Position numbers and translations under genes: made by a program. Below, in pieces: positions 24,618 to 33,679 of a stretch of 64,000 bases of DNA. Below the pieces are notes generated by a model that saw only the letters and a list, made by a program, of their open reading frames with translations, was not told the DNA's origin and ran no database searches. Each line of letters starts with the position of its first letter. Position 1 is the stretch's first letter. This DNA is from Alphaproteobacteria bacterium 46_93_T64 (GTDB lineage: Bacteria; Pseudomonadota; Alphaproteobacteria; Sneathiellales; Sneathiellaceae): contig MAAN01000041.1 of NCBI GenBank assembly GCA_002163135.1, forward strand, positions 1-64,000, read 5' to 3'.

Positions 24618-25736
24618 TTAGAAAGAGGCGGCTATTCTTTCGTTCATCATTTCAGTAGATCCATCGGTGTAGGCCGCAATTTTTGCGCAGGCAAGATGGT
24701 GCCCTAATCCGTTTTCTTCTTTAAGGCCATTGGCTCCCATGGCCTGAATGCAGGCGTTCAAACCTGGAAGTGTTTCTTCTCCCGCTACTTTTTTGGCAAT
24801 CGCCGCACTTAAAACTGCATCTTGCCCATTGTCGATTTGCAGTGACGCCTTTTGAGTAAGCAAATCAAGGATTTCGATTTTCCCGGCAACATCCACCAAA
24901 GACCATTTCATTCCTTGATGTTGCAATATTGGAACGCCGAAGCTTTGACGCTCTTTTCCATACGTTACCGCTTTCTTATGGGCATCATTGAGCATGCCTG
25001 CGCACATGGCGGCCACATAGGTTCGGGCTCCGTTGATACTGGACATTGCAGATTTGAATGCGTCACCCGGCATAGCGATCAAATCTTCATTCGGGGCAAA
25101 ATAGTTGTCTAAAACGAAGCCGCCAGCTCCGATAACATGTCCCCCGATCAAATCGTAGCGTTCGCCGCGACTAAATCCTGATTTCCGGGCATCTACTAGA
25201 AATGAAGCAATGCCGCGCCAGCCTTTTGTCGGATCGGTTTGAGCGTACAGCAGGATAATATCGGCGTTTCCAGCATTGGTAATCCATGCTTTCTCACCGC
25301 TAATTCGCCAACCGCCGGGCTCTTTTTTTGCGGTGGTTGTAATAGCGGCGAAATCGCTGCCAGCATGAGGCTCAGTTAATGCAGTGCATCCAACGAGCTT
25401 ACCGTCCCGTAATTCCGGAGCCAATTCTTCTCGATGTCGCAAGGTGCTGCTAAGAGCAAGACGGCTTGCTATATTTTGGCTGTTTATGATGGCAAATGCA
25501 GTCGCCATGGAATAGTGGGAGAGTTGCCGTGCAAATTTGACTTTGTCGGAAAAACTTACGCCGCTACCTCCCATTTCGATAGGCGTCTCCAATCCAAGGA
25601 AGCCATACTCTGCAGCTTCTTGAAAAATTTCTCTAGGGGCTTTATGAGTACGTTCCCAGCCCACGATATTTGGTGCCACGACCGTCTCGCCAAAGTCTCG
25701 AACGGCTTTCTCCAAATCTACAATTGAATATGACAT
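24618..25736 (-). CDS. Acyl-CoA dehydrogenase (shorter subunit)
   Basis: A 372-residue acyl-CoA dehydrogenase with A-L-T-E-P-H-A-G-S-D-F, K-A-W-I-T-N-A-G-N and the flavin Arg in K-E-R-Q-S-F-G. The C-terminal catalytic motif reads Y-T-D-G-S-T-E-M, again without the standard Glu. AAGGAA precedes the start by 8 bases. It is the first gene of a two-gene unit divergent from guanine deaminase. The pairing with a longer ACAD suggests a heteromer, but two separate enzymes remain possible. Confidence 0.92.
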   Translation of the reverse strand: MSYSIVDLEKAVRDFGETVVAPNIVGWERTHKAPREIFQEAAEYGFLGLETPIEMGGSGVSFSDKVKFARQLSHYSMATAFAIINSQNIASRLALSSTLRHREELAPELRDGKLVGCTALTEPHAGSDFAAITTTAKKEPGGWRISGEKAWITNAGNADIILLYAQTDPTKGWRGIASFLVDARKSGFSRGERYDLIGGHVIGAGGFVLDNYFAPNEDLIAMPGDAFKSAMSSINGARTYVAAMCAGMLNDAHKKAVTYGKERQSFGVPILQHQGMKWSLVDVAGKIEILDLLTQKASLQIDNGQDAVLSAAIAKKVAGEETLPGLNACIQAMGANGLKEENGLGHHLACAKIAAYTDGSTEMMNERIAASF

Positions 25737-25959
25737 TTTTTGTTCCTTCTTGATTTTATTGACTTTGAGGCCGTGACCCTTATGTGACTACCCATTGATT
25801 GTATGTCAGTGGGCGTTGTTTAGGCGGCTCCGGGATACTGGAAAATGTGCTTGTTATCGCGCTGATAGAATACCACCAATCTAGAAAAAATCAGTCACAT
25901 TTATACGTGGTTTTTGATATGGTGGTCAGCTGGCCCAAGTCTTGGAAGTGGATGTAGTT

Positions 25960-27297
25960 ATGATAAGCGCAATACGCGGTTCTGTTCTTTCTTTTCGCAG
26001 CAGCCCTTTCGAGGCTCCTGAGAGCGAGTATCTATATTATGAGGAAGACGGCCTTGTTGTCATGGAAGACGGCAAGATCTCGAAGATCGGGCCCGCCACA
26101 CAATTATTGTCAGAACTTGAGCGTTCTGTGGTCGTTACTCACTACAAGCATAGTCTCATCATGCCGGGCTTTATTGATTGCCATGTGCATTACCCGCAAA
26201 CGGAAATCATTGGTGCTTATGGCAAGCAACTAATCGACTGGCTTAATAAATATACCTTTGTCGCAGAACAAAAATTTGGCGATAAAGCGCATGCTAGTCT
26301 CACGGCCGAGTTATTCCTTAAGGAAGCCTTGTCCGTGGGGACTACAACCGCTTCTGTTTTTTGCACTGTTGAGCCAGCTTCCGTGGATGCCTTCTTTGAA
26401 CAATCTGTAAAATTCGGAATGCGTAATATTGCCGGTAAGGTTTTGATGGATCGCAACGCGCCATATGCTCTGCTTGATACGGCTCAAACTGGGTACGACC
26501 AAAGTAAGAAATTAATTGAAAAATGGCACGGAAAAGATCGTTGCCTCTATAGCGTTACACCGCGCTTCGCACCCACAAGTAGCCCAGAACAAATGGAGAT
26601 GACGGGCGCTTTATGGCAAGAAAGTCCGGGAACCTATTTGCAATCACATATTTCCGAAAATCTAGACGAAATTGAATGGGTGAAATCTCTGTTTCCAGAC
26701 GCTTCAGGATATCTGGACGTATATGAAAAGTTTGGGCAAATAGGACCACGTGCCATTTACGGGCACGGAGTGCATTTATGCGAGGCAGAGCTTCAGAGAT
26801 TGCATGAGAGTGGAACCAGTCTTGCGCATTGCCCCACCTCAAACTTCTTTCTTGGAAGTGGTCTGTTTAGTGTTGAAGAGGCGAAGAGGGAAGATCGACC
26901 TGTGCGCGTTGGACTTGCGACAGATCTTGGTGCTGGCACAAGTTTCTCACAGCTTTCTACCATGGGGGAGGCCTATAAGGCCGCTCAACTTAAAGGTTAC
27001 TCATTGAGTGCGTTCCACGCCTTCTATCTCGCAACACGAGGCGCGGCAGAGGCATTGTATCTGGAAGATCAGGTGGGCAGTATTGAAAAGGGAATGGAAG
27101 CAGACCTCGTGGTTTTGGATCTGAAAGCAACACGCCTGATGGCGCACCGTCTCAACTATGCTGATACTCTTCATGAGATTTTGTTTGTTCTTATGACACT
27201 TGCAGATCCTAGAACAGTGAAATCAACATATATCGGCGGAAAATTGGTTGCTGATAGAAATATCACAACAGGGCAAATGGAGTTTCATACGGTCTGA
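25960..27297 (+). CDS. guaD: Guanine deaminase
   Basis: A 445-residue amidohydrolase from ATG 25960; in-frame GTG 25948 and TTG 25942 are alternatives. Zinc ligands are seen in D-C-H-V-H-Y-P-Q-T, Q-S-H-I-S-E-N, Y-G-H-G-V-H and A-T-D-L-G-A-G-T-S-F-S. The segments G-A-Y-G-K-Q-L and M-D-R-N-A-P are typical of guanine deaminase, which converts guanine to xanthine and ammonia in the cytoplasm. No xanthine dehydrogenase or other purine gene is adjacent, so its place among acyl-CoA genes is unexplained. It is divergent from the ACAD pair and convergent with an IclR regulator. Confidence 0.85.
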   Translation: MISAIRGSVLSFRSSPFEAPESEYLYYEEDGLVVMEDGKISKIGPATQLLSELERSVVVTHYKHSLIMPGFIDCHVHYPQTEIIGAYGKQLIDWLNKYTFVAEQKFGDKAHASLTAELFLKEALSVGTTTASVFCTVEPASVDAFFEQSVKFGMRNIAGKVLMDRNAPYALLDTAQTGYDQSKKLIEKWHGKDRCLYSVTPRFAPTSSPEQMEMTGALWQESPGTYLQSHISENLDEIEWVKSLFPDASGYLDVYEKFGQIGPRAIYGHGVHLCEAELQRLHESGTSLAHCPTSNFFLGSGLFSVEEAKREDRPVRVGLATDLGAGTSFSQLSTMGEAYKAAQLKGYSLSAFHAFYLATRGAAEALYLEDQVGSIEKGMEADLVVLDLKATRLMAHRLNYADTLHEILFVLMTLADPRTVKSTYIGGKLVADRNITTGQMEFHTV

Positions 27298-27343
27298 TTG
27301 GGCTTCCTATTGTTAGGGCGTTTGCAAATTTTAAAATATGTCT

Positions 27344-27366
27344 GGCGGCTTAGGACGGAAGCCGCC
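27344..27366. terminator. Stem-loop at convergent gene ends
   Basis: GGCGGCTT / AAGCCGCC with a 7-base loop, overlapping the stop codon of the IclR gene. On the minus strand T-rich DNA follows only after 5-6 bases, so it is a plausible but not ideal terminator for either convergent gene. Confidence 0.5.
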
Positions 27367-28147
27367 CTCCTAAAGCTGCAGTAATATCAGCTGAAAATTG
27401 CTTTACGGTTTCACCGAGTTTCAACAAGCGACCTGTTGATATCCGTGCTGTTGGACCAGAAATGGATAAAGCTGCATAGGGTTCCGCATATTCATCATAA
27501 ATAACACTGGCCACGCACCGAAGGCCTACCGCGTGCTCTTCATCATCTGTTGCGAACCCTCTTTGGCGGCTCTTGTTTAGTTCAGCTTTCAGGCTAGGAA
27601 GATCCAGCAATGTTTTGTCAGTCAGTTTCGGGAGGCCGGCGATCTGGAAAATGCGATTTATGTCTTTCTCCGCCATCAGCATAAGCATTGCTTTTCCGAC
27701 ACCCGAACAATGGAGCGGAACGCGATTTCCGGGCTTTGAATAGACGCGCATCATTTCTCGGCTTTCAACTTGCGCCATATAGATTACGTCATCTCCCTCG
27801 GAGATAGCCAAGTTCACAGTTTCGCCGTTTTCTTCCATCATGCGGCGCATGTAGGGCCGTGCAACTGAAACAAGGTCTCTTGAAGACAAAAAGCCGTTTC
27901 CGGATACAAATGCCTGTATTCCAACCTGCCAGCGGCTTGTGTCTCTGTCATACTGCACATAACGCTCTTCTTGTAATGTTGTGAGTAGGCGATGGGTTGT
28001 GGAGGGGGCGAGGCTTAATTCACGGGCTATTTCCGTCAACTTCATTCCTGAAGCTGAACTAGCAATGGTGTTAAGAATGGCGAGTGCTCGTGTAATGGAT
28101 TGGACTTGTCCGGTGCGAGCGCTAGATTTCTTTTGCTGGTCGGTCAT
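27350..28147 (-). CDS. IclR-family transcriptional regulator
   Basis: A 265-residue regulator read from M-T-D-Q-Q-K (28147). In-frame starts further upstream (28165, 28216) would run through the putative operator at 28168-28183, so the shorter form is preferred. It has an N-terminal winged helix-turn-helix (recognition segment L-A-P-S-T-T-H-R-L-L) and an IclR effector domain (R-P-Y-M-R-R-M-M, C-S-G-V-G-K-A). It is divergent from malate synthase G and probably represses it in response to glyoxylate or a similar acid, as IclR-type proteins do for glyoxylate-cycle genes. Confidence 0.9.
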   Translation of the reverse strand: MTDQQKKSSARTGQVQSITRALAILNTIASSASGMKLTEIARELSLAPSTTHRLLTTLQEERYVQYDRDTSRWQVGIQAFVSGNGFLSSRDLVSVARPYMRRMMEENGETVNLAISEGDDVIYMAQVESREMMRVYSKPGNRVPLHCSGVGKAMLMLMAEKDINRIFQIAGLPKLTDKTLLDLPSLKAELNKSRQRGFATDDEEHAVGLRCVASVIYDEYAEPYAALSISGPTARISTGRLLKLGETVKQFSADITAALGGRLPS

Positions 28148-28167
28148 TAAAAGTAAAATTTCCATAT

Positions 28168-28183
28168 TGTGAAAACGTTTCCA
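28168..28183 (-). promoter_or_regulatory. Putative IclR-type operator between iclR-like gene and glcB
   Basis: On the minus strand the site reads TGGAAACGTTTTCACA, close to the E. coli IclR consensus TGGAAATNATTTCCA (both TGGAAA and TTTC halves kept). An 8-bp palindrome AAACGTTT lies at its centre. It sits just upstream of the preferred regulator start and about 100 bases before glcB. Confidence 0.5.
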
Positions 28184-28280
28184 AATAGTATTCCCTCTTG
28201 GCGACCTTGCTGTCAATATACAGAAATAAATAAGCTGCTGGCTTGAAGAGTAGTTGCAGTAATCTATTAAGGAGTTTCAC

Positions 28281-30449
28281 ATGTCGGAATATGTTCAAAA
28301 AGGAAGCCTAAGTGTTGCAAGCGAGCTTGTATCACTTGTGGAAAATAAAATTACAACTGGACTGGACATTTCAGCCGATGAAATATGGGCCGCACTTGAA
28401 AAGTTAGTGGATGAGTTTGGCCCACGGAATAAAGCCCTGCTTGCTAAACGTGAAGATCTGCAATCCAAGATGGATGCTTGGTGCAAAGAGCACGGGGCAC
28501 AAACAAAAGATCTTCCTGCGTACAAGAAATTCCTGACAGAAATTGGATATCTGGTGCCGGAAGGACCCGCATTCAAAGTGACAACTGCGAATGTGGATCC
28601 TGAAATCGGTTCTGTCGCAGGTCCGCAGTTAGTGGTTCCTGTTATGAATGCACGGTATGCGCTCAATGCGGCCAACGCCAGATGGGGAAGCTTGTATGAT
28701 GCTCTCTACGGAACGGATGTCATTTCTGAGACAGATGGCGCAGATAAGGGCAAGGCTTATAATCCTAAGCGAGGCGCTAAAGTTATTGAATATGCGACTG
28801 CATTTTTGGATCAAGCGGCCCCACTTGCAAGTGGCAGTCATGGCGACGTTACGGAATACAAGCTCAGTGATCAGAACGATCTGATTATGTGCCTGAAAGG
28901 GGGCAGTGAAACTGCCCTTAAAGAGCCAGAAAAATTTGTCGGGTATCATAGTGCGGAGACGTTAGATTCGATTTTGCTGGTAAATAACGGATTGCACATG
29001 GATGTGCAGATCGATCCAACACATCCTGTCGGGCGGGATCATCCGGCTGGCGTTAAAGATGTTGTGATGGAAAGCGCAATGTCCACCATTCAGGATTGTG
29101 AAGATTCTGTTGCTGCGGTTGATGCTGAAGATAAAGCAGTTGTGTATGGCAATTGGCTTGGCTTGATGAAAGGTGATTTGACGGACACCTTTGATAAGGG
29201 AGGAAAATCTGTTGTTCGGCGATTAAATGCGGATCGGCGTTATACTGCGAAAGAAGGCGGTGAGATTGTTCTACATGGGCGCAGCTTGTTGCTAGTCCGA
29301 AATGTTGGCCACCTCATGACCATTGGTGCGGTTCTGGATCGGGATGGAAACGAAATTCCAGAAGGGATCTTGGATGCCTTGATGACTTCGGCTTGTGCTC
29401 TTCACGATTTGAAAGGTAAAAGCGCCTATCCAAACAGTCGCGCGGGCAGCATGTACATCGTGAAACCAAAAATGCATGGTCCAGAAGAAGCAGCTTTTAC
29501 CAACGATTTGTTTGACGCTGTCGAAGACGCTCTGGGGCTTGACCGAAATACACTAAAAGTTGGTGTAATGGATGAAGAACGACGCACCACAGTAAATCTG
29601 AAGGAATGTATCCGTGCGGTATCCGAACGCCTTTTCTTTATCAATACAGGTTTTCTGGATCGTACAGGCGATGAAATTCATACAAGTATGGAGGCTGGTG
29701 CCTTTATGCGTAAAGATGACAGTAAGGCTGAGCCTTGGATTTCATCTTATGAAGACTGGAATGTGGATATGGGCTTGGAATTAGGCCTTCCGGGGCATGC
29801 TCAAATCGGTAAAGGAATGTGGGCGAAGCCTGATGAGATGGCCGAAATGATGCAAGTGAAAATCGGCCACCCACAAGCTGGAGCCAACTGTGCATGGGTA
29901 CCGTCGCCGACAGCAGCGACACTCCATGCGATGCATTACCACGCAGTATCCGTGAAAGACCGCCAGGAAGAGCTTTCTAAACGTGATCGTGCCAGTCTGG
30001 ATGCAATATTAACGCCGCCCGTCATGACTGGTCAAAACTGGTCCGATCAAGAAGTAACGGCAGAACTTGAAAATAATGCACAAGGCATACTTGGGTATGT
30101 GGTGCGCTGGATCGATCACGGCGTCGGGTGTTCAAAAGTTCCGGATATTCATGATGTAGGATTGATGGAAGATCGGGCGACACTCCGAATTTCCAGTCAG
30201 CACATCGCAAACTGGCTTCATCACGGTATTTGCAAAGAAGCTCAAGTGGTGGAAGTCATGAAGCGTATGGCGGGTGTTGTTGATGAGCAGAATAAGGGGG
30301 ATGCAACTTATTCGCCAATGTCGGGTAACTTCGATAGCTCTGTGGCTTTTAAGGCGGCGATGGATCTAGTCTTGAAAGGACGGGCGCAACCTAGTGGATA
30401 TACTGAACCTATTCTTCACGCTCGTAGAATTGAAGCAAAAGCAGGATAA
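28281..30449 (+). CDS. glcB: Malate synthase G
   Basis: A 722-residue enzyme of full length for the G isoform. It condenses glyoxylate with acetyl-CoA to malate. Diagnostic segments are [47 protein letters not shown] and the catalytic Asp in [13 protein letters not shown] stands 7-8 bases before the ATG. No isocitrate lyase is nearby, so the glyoxylate may come from glycolate, purines or the CitE-type lyase at 15704. A terminator follows. Confidence 0.97.
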   Translation: MSEYVQKGSLSVASELVSLVENKITTGLDISADEIWAALEKLVDEFGPRNKALLAKREDLQSKMDAWCKEHGAQTKDLPAYKKFLTEIGYLVPEGPAFKVTTANVDPEIGSVAGPQLVVPVMNARYALNAANARWGSLYDALYGTDVISETDGADKGKAYNPKRGAKVIEYATAFLDQAAPLASGSHGDVTEYKLSDQNDLIMCLKGGSETALKEPEKFVGYHSAETLDSILLVNNGLHMDVQIDPTHPVGRDHPAGVKDVVMESAMSTIQDCEDSVAAVDAEDKAVVYGNWLGLMKGDLTDTFDKGGKSVVRRLNADRRYTAKEGGEIVLHGRSLLLVRNVGHLMTIGAVLDRDGNEIPEGILDALMTSACALHDLKGKSAYPNSRAGSMYIVKPKMHGPEEAAFTNDLFDAVEDALGLDRNTLKVGVMDEERRTTVNLKECIRAVSERLFFINTGFLDRTGDEIHTSMEAGAFMRKDDSKAEPWISSYEDWNVDMGLELGLPGHAQIGKGMWAKPDEMAEMMQVKIGHPQAGANCAWVPSPTAATLHAMHYHAVSVKDRQEELSKRDRASLDAILTPPVMTGQNWSDQEVTAELENNAQGILGYVVRWIDHGVGCSKVPDIHDVGLMEDRATLRISSQHIANWLHHGICKEAQVVEVMKRMAGVVDEQNKGDATYSPMSGNFDSSVAFKAAMDLVLKGRAQPSGYTEPILHARRIEAKAG

Positions 30450-30477
30450 CACCTTATACCTATAGGGCGATTGGTTG

Positions 30478-30528
30478 AGCGCAGTATGTTTAGTCTTTCG
30501 GCAAAAATGCTGCGCTTTTCTTTTTTTG
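30478..30528 (+). terminator. Rho-independent terminator of glcB
   Basis: AGCGCAG (30478-30484) pairs with CTGCGCT (30510-30516) around a long 25-base loop, followed by TTTCTTTTTTT. Stem is short but the T-tract is strong. Confidence 0.65.
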
Positions 30529-30620
30529 GGGTGTAAATGTTCTTCCGGCCTTGAAAAAATGAGTGTGAGATGCGTATAAAAATTGAAATGTAGCGAAAAA
30601 GAACTGGGAGAATATTTTTC

Positions 30621-31094
30621 GTGGCTTCAAAAAACGAGACGCACAAATCAGATGATGCGGCACATGCCCCAATGAAACTGGGAGCATTAGAGCAAAATGT
30701 GGGATACCACATGCGGAAATCTGTTCTTGCAGCACAAAGCTCATTTCTTAGGGAAACCGGAGTGAAGCTGATGACAGGACAATATTCTGTCATGGAAATT
30801 ATTGCCAATAATCCGGGGCGCACGCAATCTGCGATCGCCTGGGCGGCAGGTCTGGACCGCTCCTCTCTCGTACCAATCCTAAATCAGTTCGAGAAAAACG
30901 GTACGATCAAACGAGATCCGGTTGCCAATGATAAAAGAGCCTATGCCGTCTCTCTTACGGAAAAGGGTGAAGAGGATTTGCTGGAACTGCGGGGCAAAGT
31001 TGAGGAAATGGAACAGGTCTTCATCAAAGGAATGGGCGCGCGCAGCCACAAACAGCTCATTTCACTTCTTAATAAATTTATGGAAACTCTCTAA
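30621..31094 (+). CDS. MarR-family transcriptional regulator
   Basis: A 157-residue winged-helix regulator starting at GTG with GGGAG at 30606-30610. The N-terminal 15-20 residues are polar; then the MarR fold with R-T-Q-S-A-I-A-W-A-A-G-L-D-R-S-S-L recognition helix and the wing containing D-P-V-A-N-D-K-R-A-Y. It stands alone between two terminators and probably controls itself or a distant gene. The effector is likely a small aromatic or other acid, but this cannot be told from sequence. Confidence 0.88.
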   Translation: MASKNETHKSDDAAHAPMKLGALEQNVGYHMRKSVLAAQSSFLRETGVKLMTGQYSVMEIIANNPGRTQSAIAWAAGLDRSSLVPILNQFEKNGTIKRDPVANDKRAYAVSLTEKGEEDLLELRGKVEEMEQVFIKGMGARSHKQLISLLNKFMETL

Positions 31095-31134
31095 CAGGGT
31101 TCAGTTCAATAAGTGATCTGATATAGGCGGCCCA

Positions 31135-31164
31135 AGAGCCACTACGTTCAATCGTGCTCTTTTT
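31135..31164 (+). terminator. Terminator of the MarR gene
   Basis: AGAGCCAC pairs with GTGCTCT (one bulged base), followed by TTTTTGT. It lies 40 bases after the MarR stop. Confidence 0.7.
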
Positions 31165-31477
31165 GTAAAATAGAAATCACTTTTTAGTGAAATTCTTTGA
31201 TCGCTTCTAATTGCGATTCGGAAGAAATTTGTCATTTTTCGAAGCATATACTATAAGTTGTCTTTTCCGACATCTACATTCTGTAAAGTTGTTTGATTGG
31301 GGTAAATCAATATATTGTATACTGCCAAATAGTTTTCTTCATTAAGGCACAATAATAAACTTTAAAAGTGCATAATGAGAATTAAAACAATCATAGGGCT
31401 TGTTTTCGTGTTTGAAGATACGTTACCTTTTTGACAATTGGAGCAGTTAAGAAAGCTGTTTCTTTCAAGGGGGGAAT
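31165..31477. other. AT-rich gene-free stretch
   Basis: About 310 AT-rich bases without a supportable gene or RNA. The only sign noted is a TTGACA at 31431-31436, which could be a -35 box for the small reading frame at 31478, but no good -10 follows. Confidence 0.3.
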
Positions 31478-31660
31478 ATGAGATTAATTTATAACGATTT
31501 AGGTACAGCACTTTCCGTCAAAAGTTGTTATTCACGGTATATAACAACGGTGTCTTTATTTGCAATGTTGCTACTACTACCTGCGGTATTGTTGTTGGAG
31601 GCCGAGGAGAAATCTGTTTCATATTCGGCAATCTCATCAAATTTTCTAGTTGCCGATTAA
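31478..31660 (+). CDS. Possible small single-pass membrane protein
   Basis: A 60-residue reading frame with an excellent ribosome site (AAGGGGGG just before ATG). Residues about 22-41 form one hydrophobic helix (S-L-F-A-M-L-L-L-L-P-A-V). The remainder is polar. I do not recognise it. The strong ribosome site in an otherwise empty AT-rich region is the main support; it could also be chance. Confidence 0.35.
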   Translation: MRLIYNDLGTALSVKSCYSRYITTVSLFAMLLLLPAVLLLEAEEKSVSYSAISSNFLVAD

Positions 31661-31809
31661 ATGCTGCTGGAATTTAACAAAACTTCTTAAGCTACATTAG
31701 ATTTTTGACGGATTTCCACTGGTTTTGCATACATTTCTTTAAGGTTTATTCGATAAAGATAGAGTGAGTAGACGATTCAAATGGCATGTATAGGTCAAGA
31801 TAGTCAGGT

Positions 31810-32412
31810 ATGGTGGAAACTGTTAGTAAGTTAGATTTATTTAGAGCGAGGGCACTCGGTACAAATGTTAGTGCTGTGTCATTGCTTGCGACAGACTATC
31901 TAAATCATTTCAATGAAGCTTTGATGCTCGCTGAATTGCTTCCCGATATGCCAGATATGATCGATGAGTTTGAAGTCTGGGCACCCAAACATTACAAAGA
32001 TCATTTCAGAGATAGTGGCATTGCTGATCGTGAATTAGCGATAGAGGCTTATGATGTGTGTCCTACTGAATACCGTGATCCTTTTGACACCACTGTTCTA
32101 ATGCTGAATAAGCAACTTATGTTATTGCAACGCGAACTTCTGAAAAACCAAACTGCATTGGAAGCTGGAGAAAAGAACGAATTCATCGCAATCAAGTGCG
32201 GATTAATCCGCAAACTAATTGATCGTGCGGGGGGTATCATCAATGGGCAAATACCCGAAAAAATACCAGACAAACCAGATGTTACTGTACAAGAAGGTAA
32301 AGTAGAGAGAGGCTTGAAAGAGGAAACGGTTAAACCAGTCACGGGGGCAACTGTTGAAGTGTCAGATGGGAAAGTGTTAGACCAGTCTGACATTGACGCG
32401 CTATTTGATTAG
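31810..32412 (+). CDS. Unknown protein ending in a FliM/CheY-binding-like peptide
   Basis: A 200-residue soluble, mostly helical, acidic protein that I do not recognise as a whole. A linker rich in Pro, Val and Glu (about 145-185) leads to the last 11 residues, L-D-Q-S-D-I-D-A-L-F-D. This closely resembles the FliM N-terminal peptide L-S-Q-x-E-I-D-A-L-L that binds phosphorylated CheY. A flexible linker with such a tip suggests docking to a CheY-like receiver. A receiver-type protein is encoded 1.3 kb downstream (33680) and a PilZ protein at 33266. No signal peptide. Function inferred only. Confidence 0.6.
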   Translation: MVETVSKLDLFRARALGTNVSAVSLLATDYLNHFNEALMLAELLPDMPDMIDEFEVWAPKHYKDHFRDSGIADRELAIEAYDVCPTEYRDPFDTTVLMLNKQLMLLQRELLKNQTALEAGEKNEFIAIKCGLIRKLIDRAGGIINGQIPEKIPDKPDVTVQEGKVERGLKEETVKPVTGATVEVSDGKVLDQSDIDALFD

Positions 32413-32473
32413 AACAACTTAGGCGGATTGATGTTCTGTATTATTCTTATTCTCTCTTCGAAAAGACGTTAAA

Positions 32474-33169
32474 ATGCTTAACTCTGGATTTAGAAGATTA
32501 AGTGTTATCTGCTTGGCGATTGCAGCGATTATTGTGATCAATAATAAGGATGCACAGGCGGTAACAAATAAGCAATGCTTGAAAACTCAGGTTGAGCCTC
32601 AAATTATTTTTCAGCAAAATACCGCAAAAACAACGATTAATCGTAGTAAAACATCCGACCAAATTACGAGGTTTGCGAAAAAAATTAGTGCGTATAAGCG
32701 CAGCAAAGGGAAACGATTATTGGGGCTAGCCTACACAGAGATGAGTTCTGGTATGGGAGTTGAAGTTCGAGGAAGCCGGACTGGAAATCGAACTTGTATT
32801 AGTCTAAAAAAAGTGAAATTCAGTTTTAGTCGAGTACATAGCGAAATTTTCGTGGCGCGAAAATATAAACCTGGAACTTGCGCCTATAAAGTGATCCTTG
32901 CCCATGAGCGAGAACATATGAAGATCAATGATAAAGTTCAGGCAAAATATGCGAAAAAAATAAAAAAATTGGTATCCAGTCGAGCGAATATGGTGCGGCC
33001 GTACATTACCTCCAAACCGAAAGCGGCGCCTAAGGCTCTGATAAACCGGCTAAATAACGAGATAAAGCCGCTGGTCGCACAGTTTAATAAAGAAAGAAAA
33101 CGGCTGAACGAAAAAATAGACACACCTAAAAGTTATGCAAAAGTGCATAGTAAATGCGCTAAATGGTAG
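32474..33169 (+). CDS. Secreted protein with HExxH motif (possible zinc protease, DUF922-like)
   Basis: A 231-residue protein with a signal peptide (residues 1-29, ending D-A-Q-A). The mature part is strongly basic. H144-E-R-E-H148 in A-H-E-R-E-H-M-K-I is an HExxH zinc-protease motif, in the context (C-x-Y-x(2)-V-I-L-A-H-E-x-E-H) seen in DUF922-type predicted secreted proteases. A conserved-looking Cys pair surrounds it (C108, C136). The C-terminal 80 residues are a Lys-rich helix. Activity is not proven. It lies 61 bases after the preceding gene. Confidence 0.65.
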   Translation: MLNSGFRRLSVICLAIAAIIVINNKDAQAVTNKQCLKTQVEPQIIFQQNTAKTTINRSKTSDQITRFAKKISAYKRSKGKRLLGLAYTEMSSGMGVEVRGSRTGNRTCISLKKVKFSFSRVHSEIFVARKYKPGTCAYKVILAHEREHMKINDKVQAKYAKKIKKLVSSRANMVRPYITSKPKAAPKALINRLNNEIKPLVAQFNKERKRLNEKIDTPKSYAKVHSKCAKW

Positions 33170-33265
33170 TGGAAGGTTTGCCTTTTGTTAATCAATTTCT
33201 GTTCTAATGGCTTGTGATAAGGGGCGGCAAAAGCTGCATATTGCTAAAAACTGCAGGATAGGCAA

Positions 33266-33664
33266 ATGATAATTGGTAAAGACATTCATCAAATGCTGAA
33301 CGACTTGGATCGTTCGCGTGAAAAAGATGAAGCGAAGGACAGTGAGAATTACCGTGAAAACAGAAACTTCCGTCGAAGCCGTGTGGTTTGGGAAGCAAAA
33401 ATTAAAATCTATTTCAATGATGTAACGCTGAAAAGTGAAGTGCGTGAAGTTCACGGTGTCGTTCGAGATATATCAGCAAACGGAGCACGGCTTGAGTTGG
33501 CGCAACCAATTGCAGAGCGCGCTGGACTGGAACTTGTTATCCCGAAACTCGGTACTTTCCCATGTGAAACTGTTTGGATCAGTGACTGTCAGGTTGGTAT
33601 CCGGTTCAATGAGCCTCCAGAGATCGTCTTCCAGCATCTAGTCCGTATTCTTCCCAACGCCTGA
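33266..33664 (+). CDS. PilZ-domain protein
   Basis: A 132-residue protein. A charged N-terminal segment (about 1-30) precedes a PilZ domain with both c-di-GMP signatures: R-N-F-R-R-S-R (RxxxR) and D-I-S-A-N-G (D/NxSxxG). It should bind cyclic di-GMP and act as a small adaptor in motility or surface attachment. The receiver-like protein starts 15 bases downstream, so the two are very likely co-transcribed. Confidence 0.88.
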   Translation: MIIGKDIHQMLNDLDRSREKDEAKDSENYRENRNFRRSRVVWEAKIKIYFNDVTLKSEVREVHGVVRDISANGARLELAQPIAERAGLELVIPKLGTFPCETVWISDCQVGIRFNEPPEIVFQHLVRILPNA

Positions 33665-33679
33665 TGGCAAAAGTAGGTT

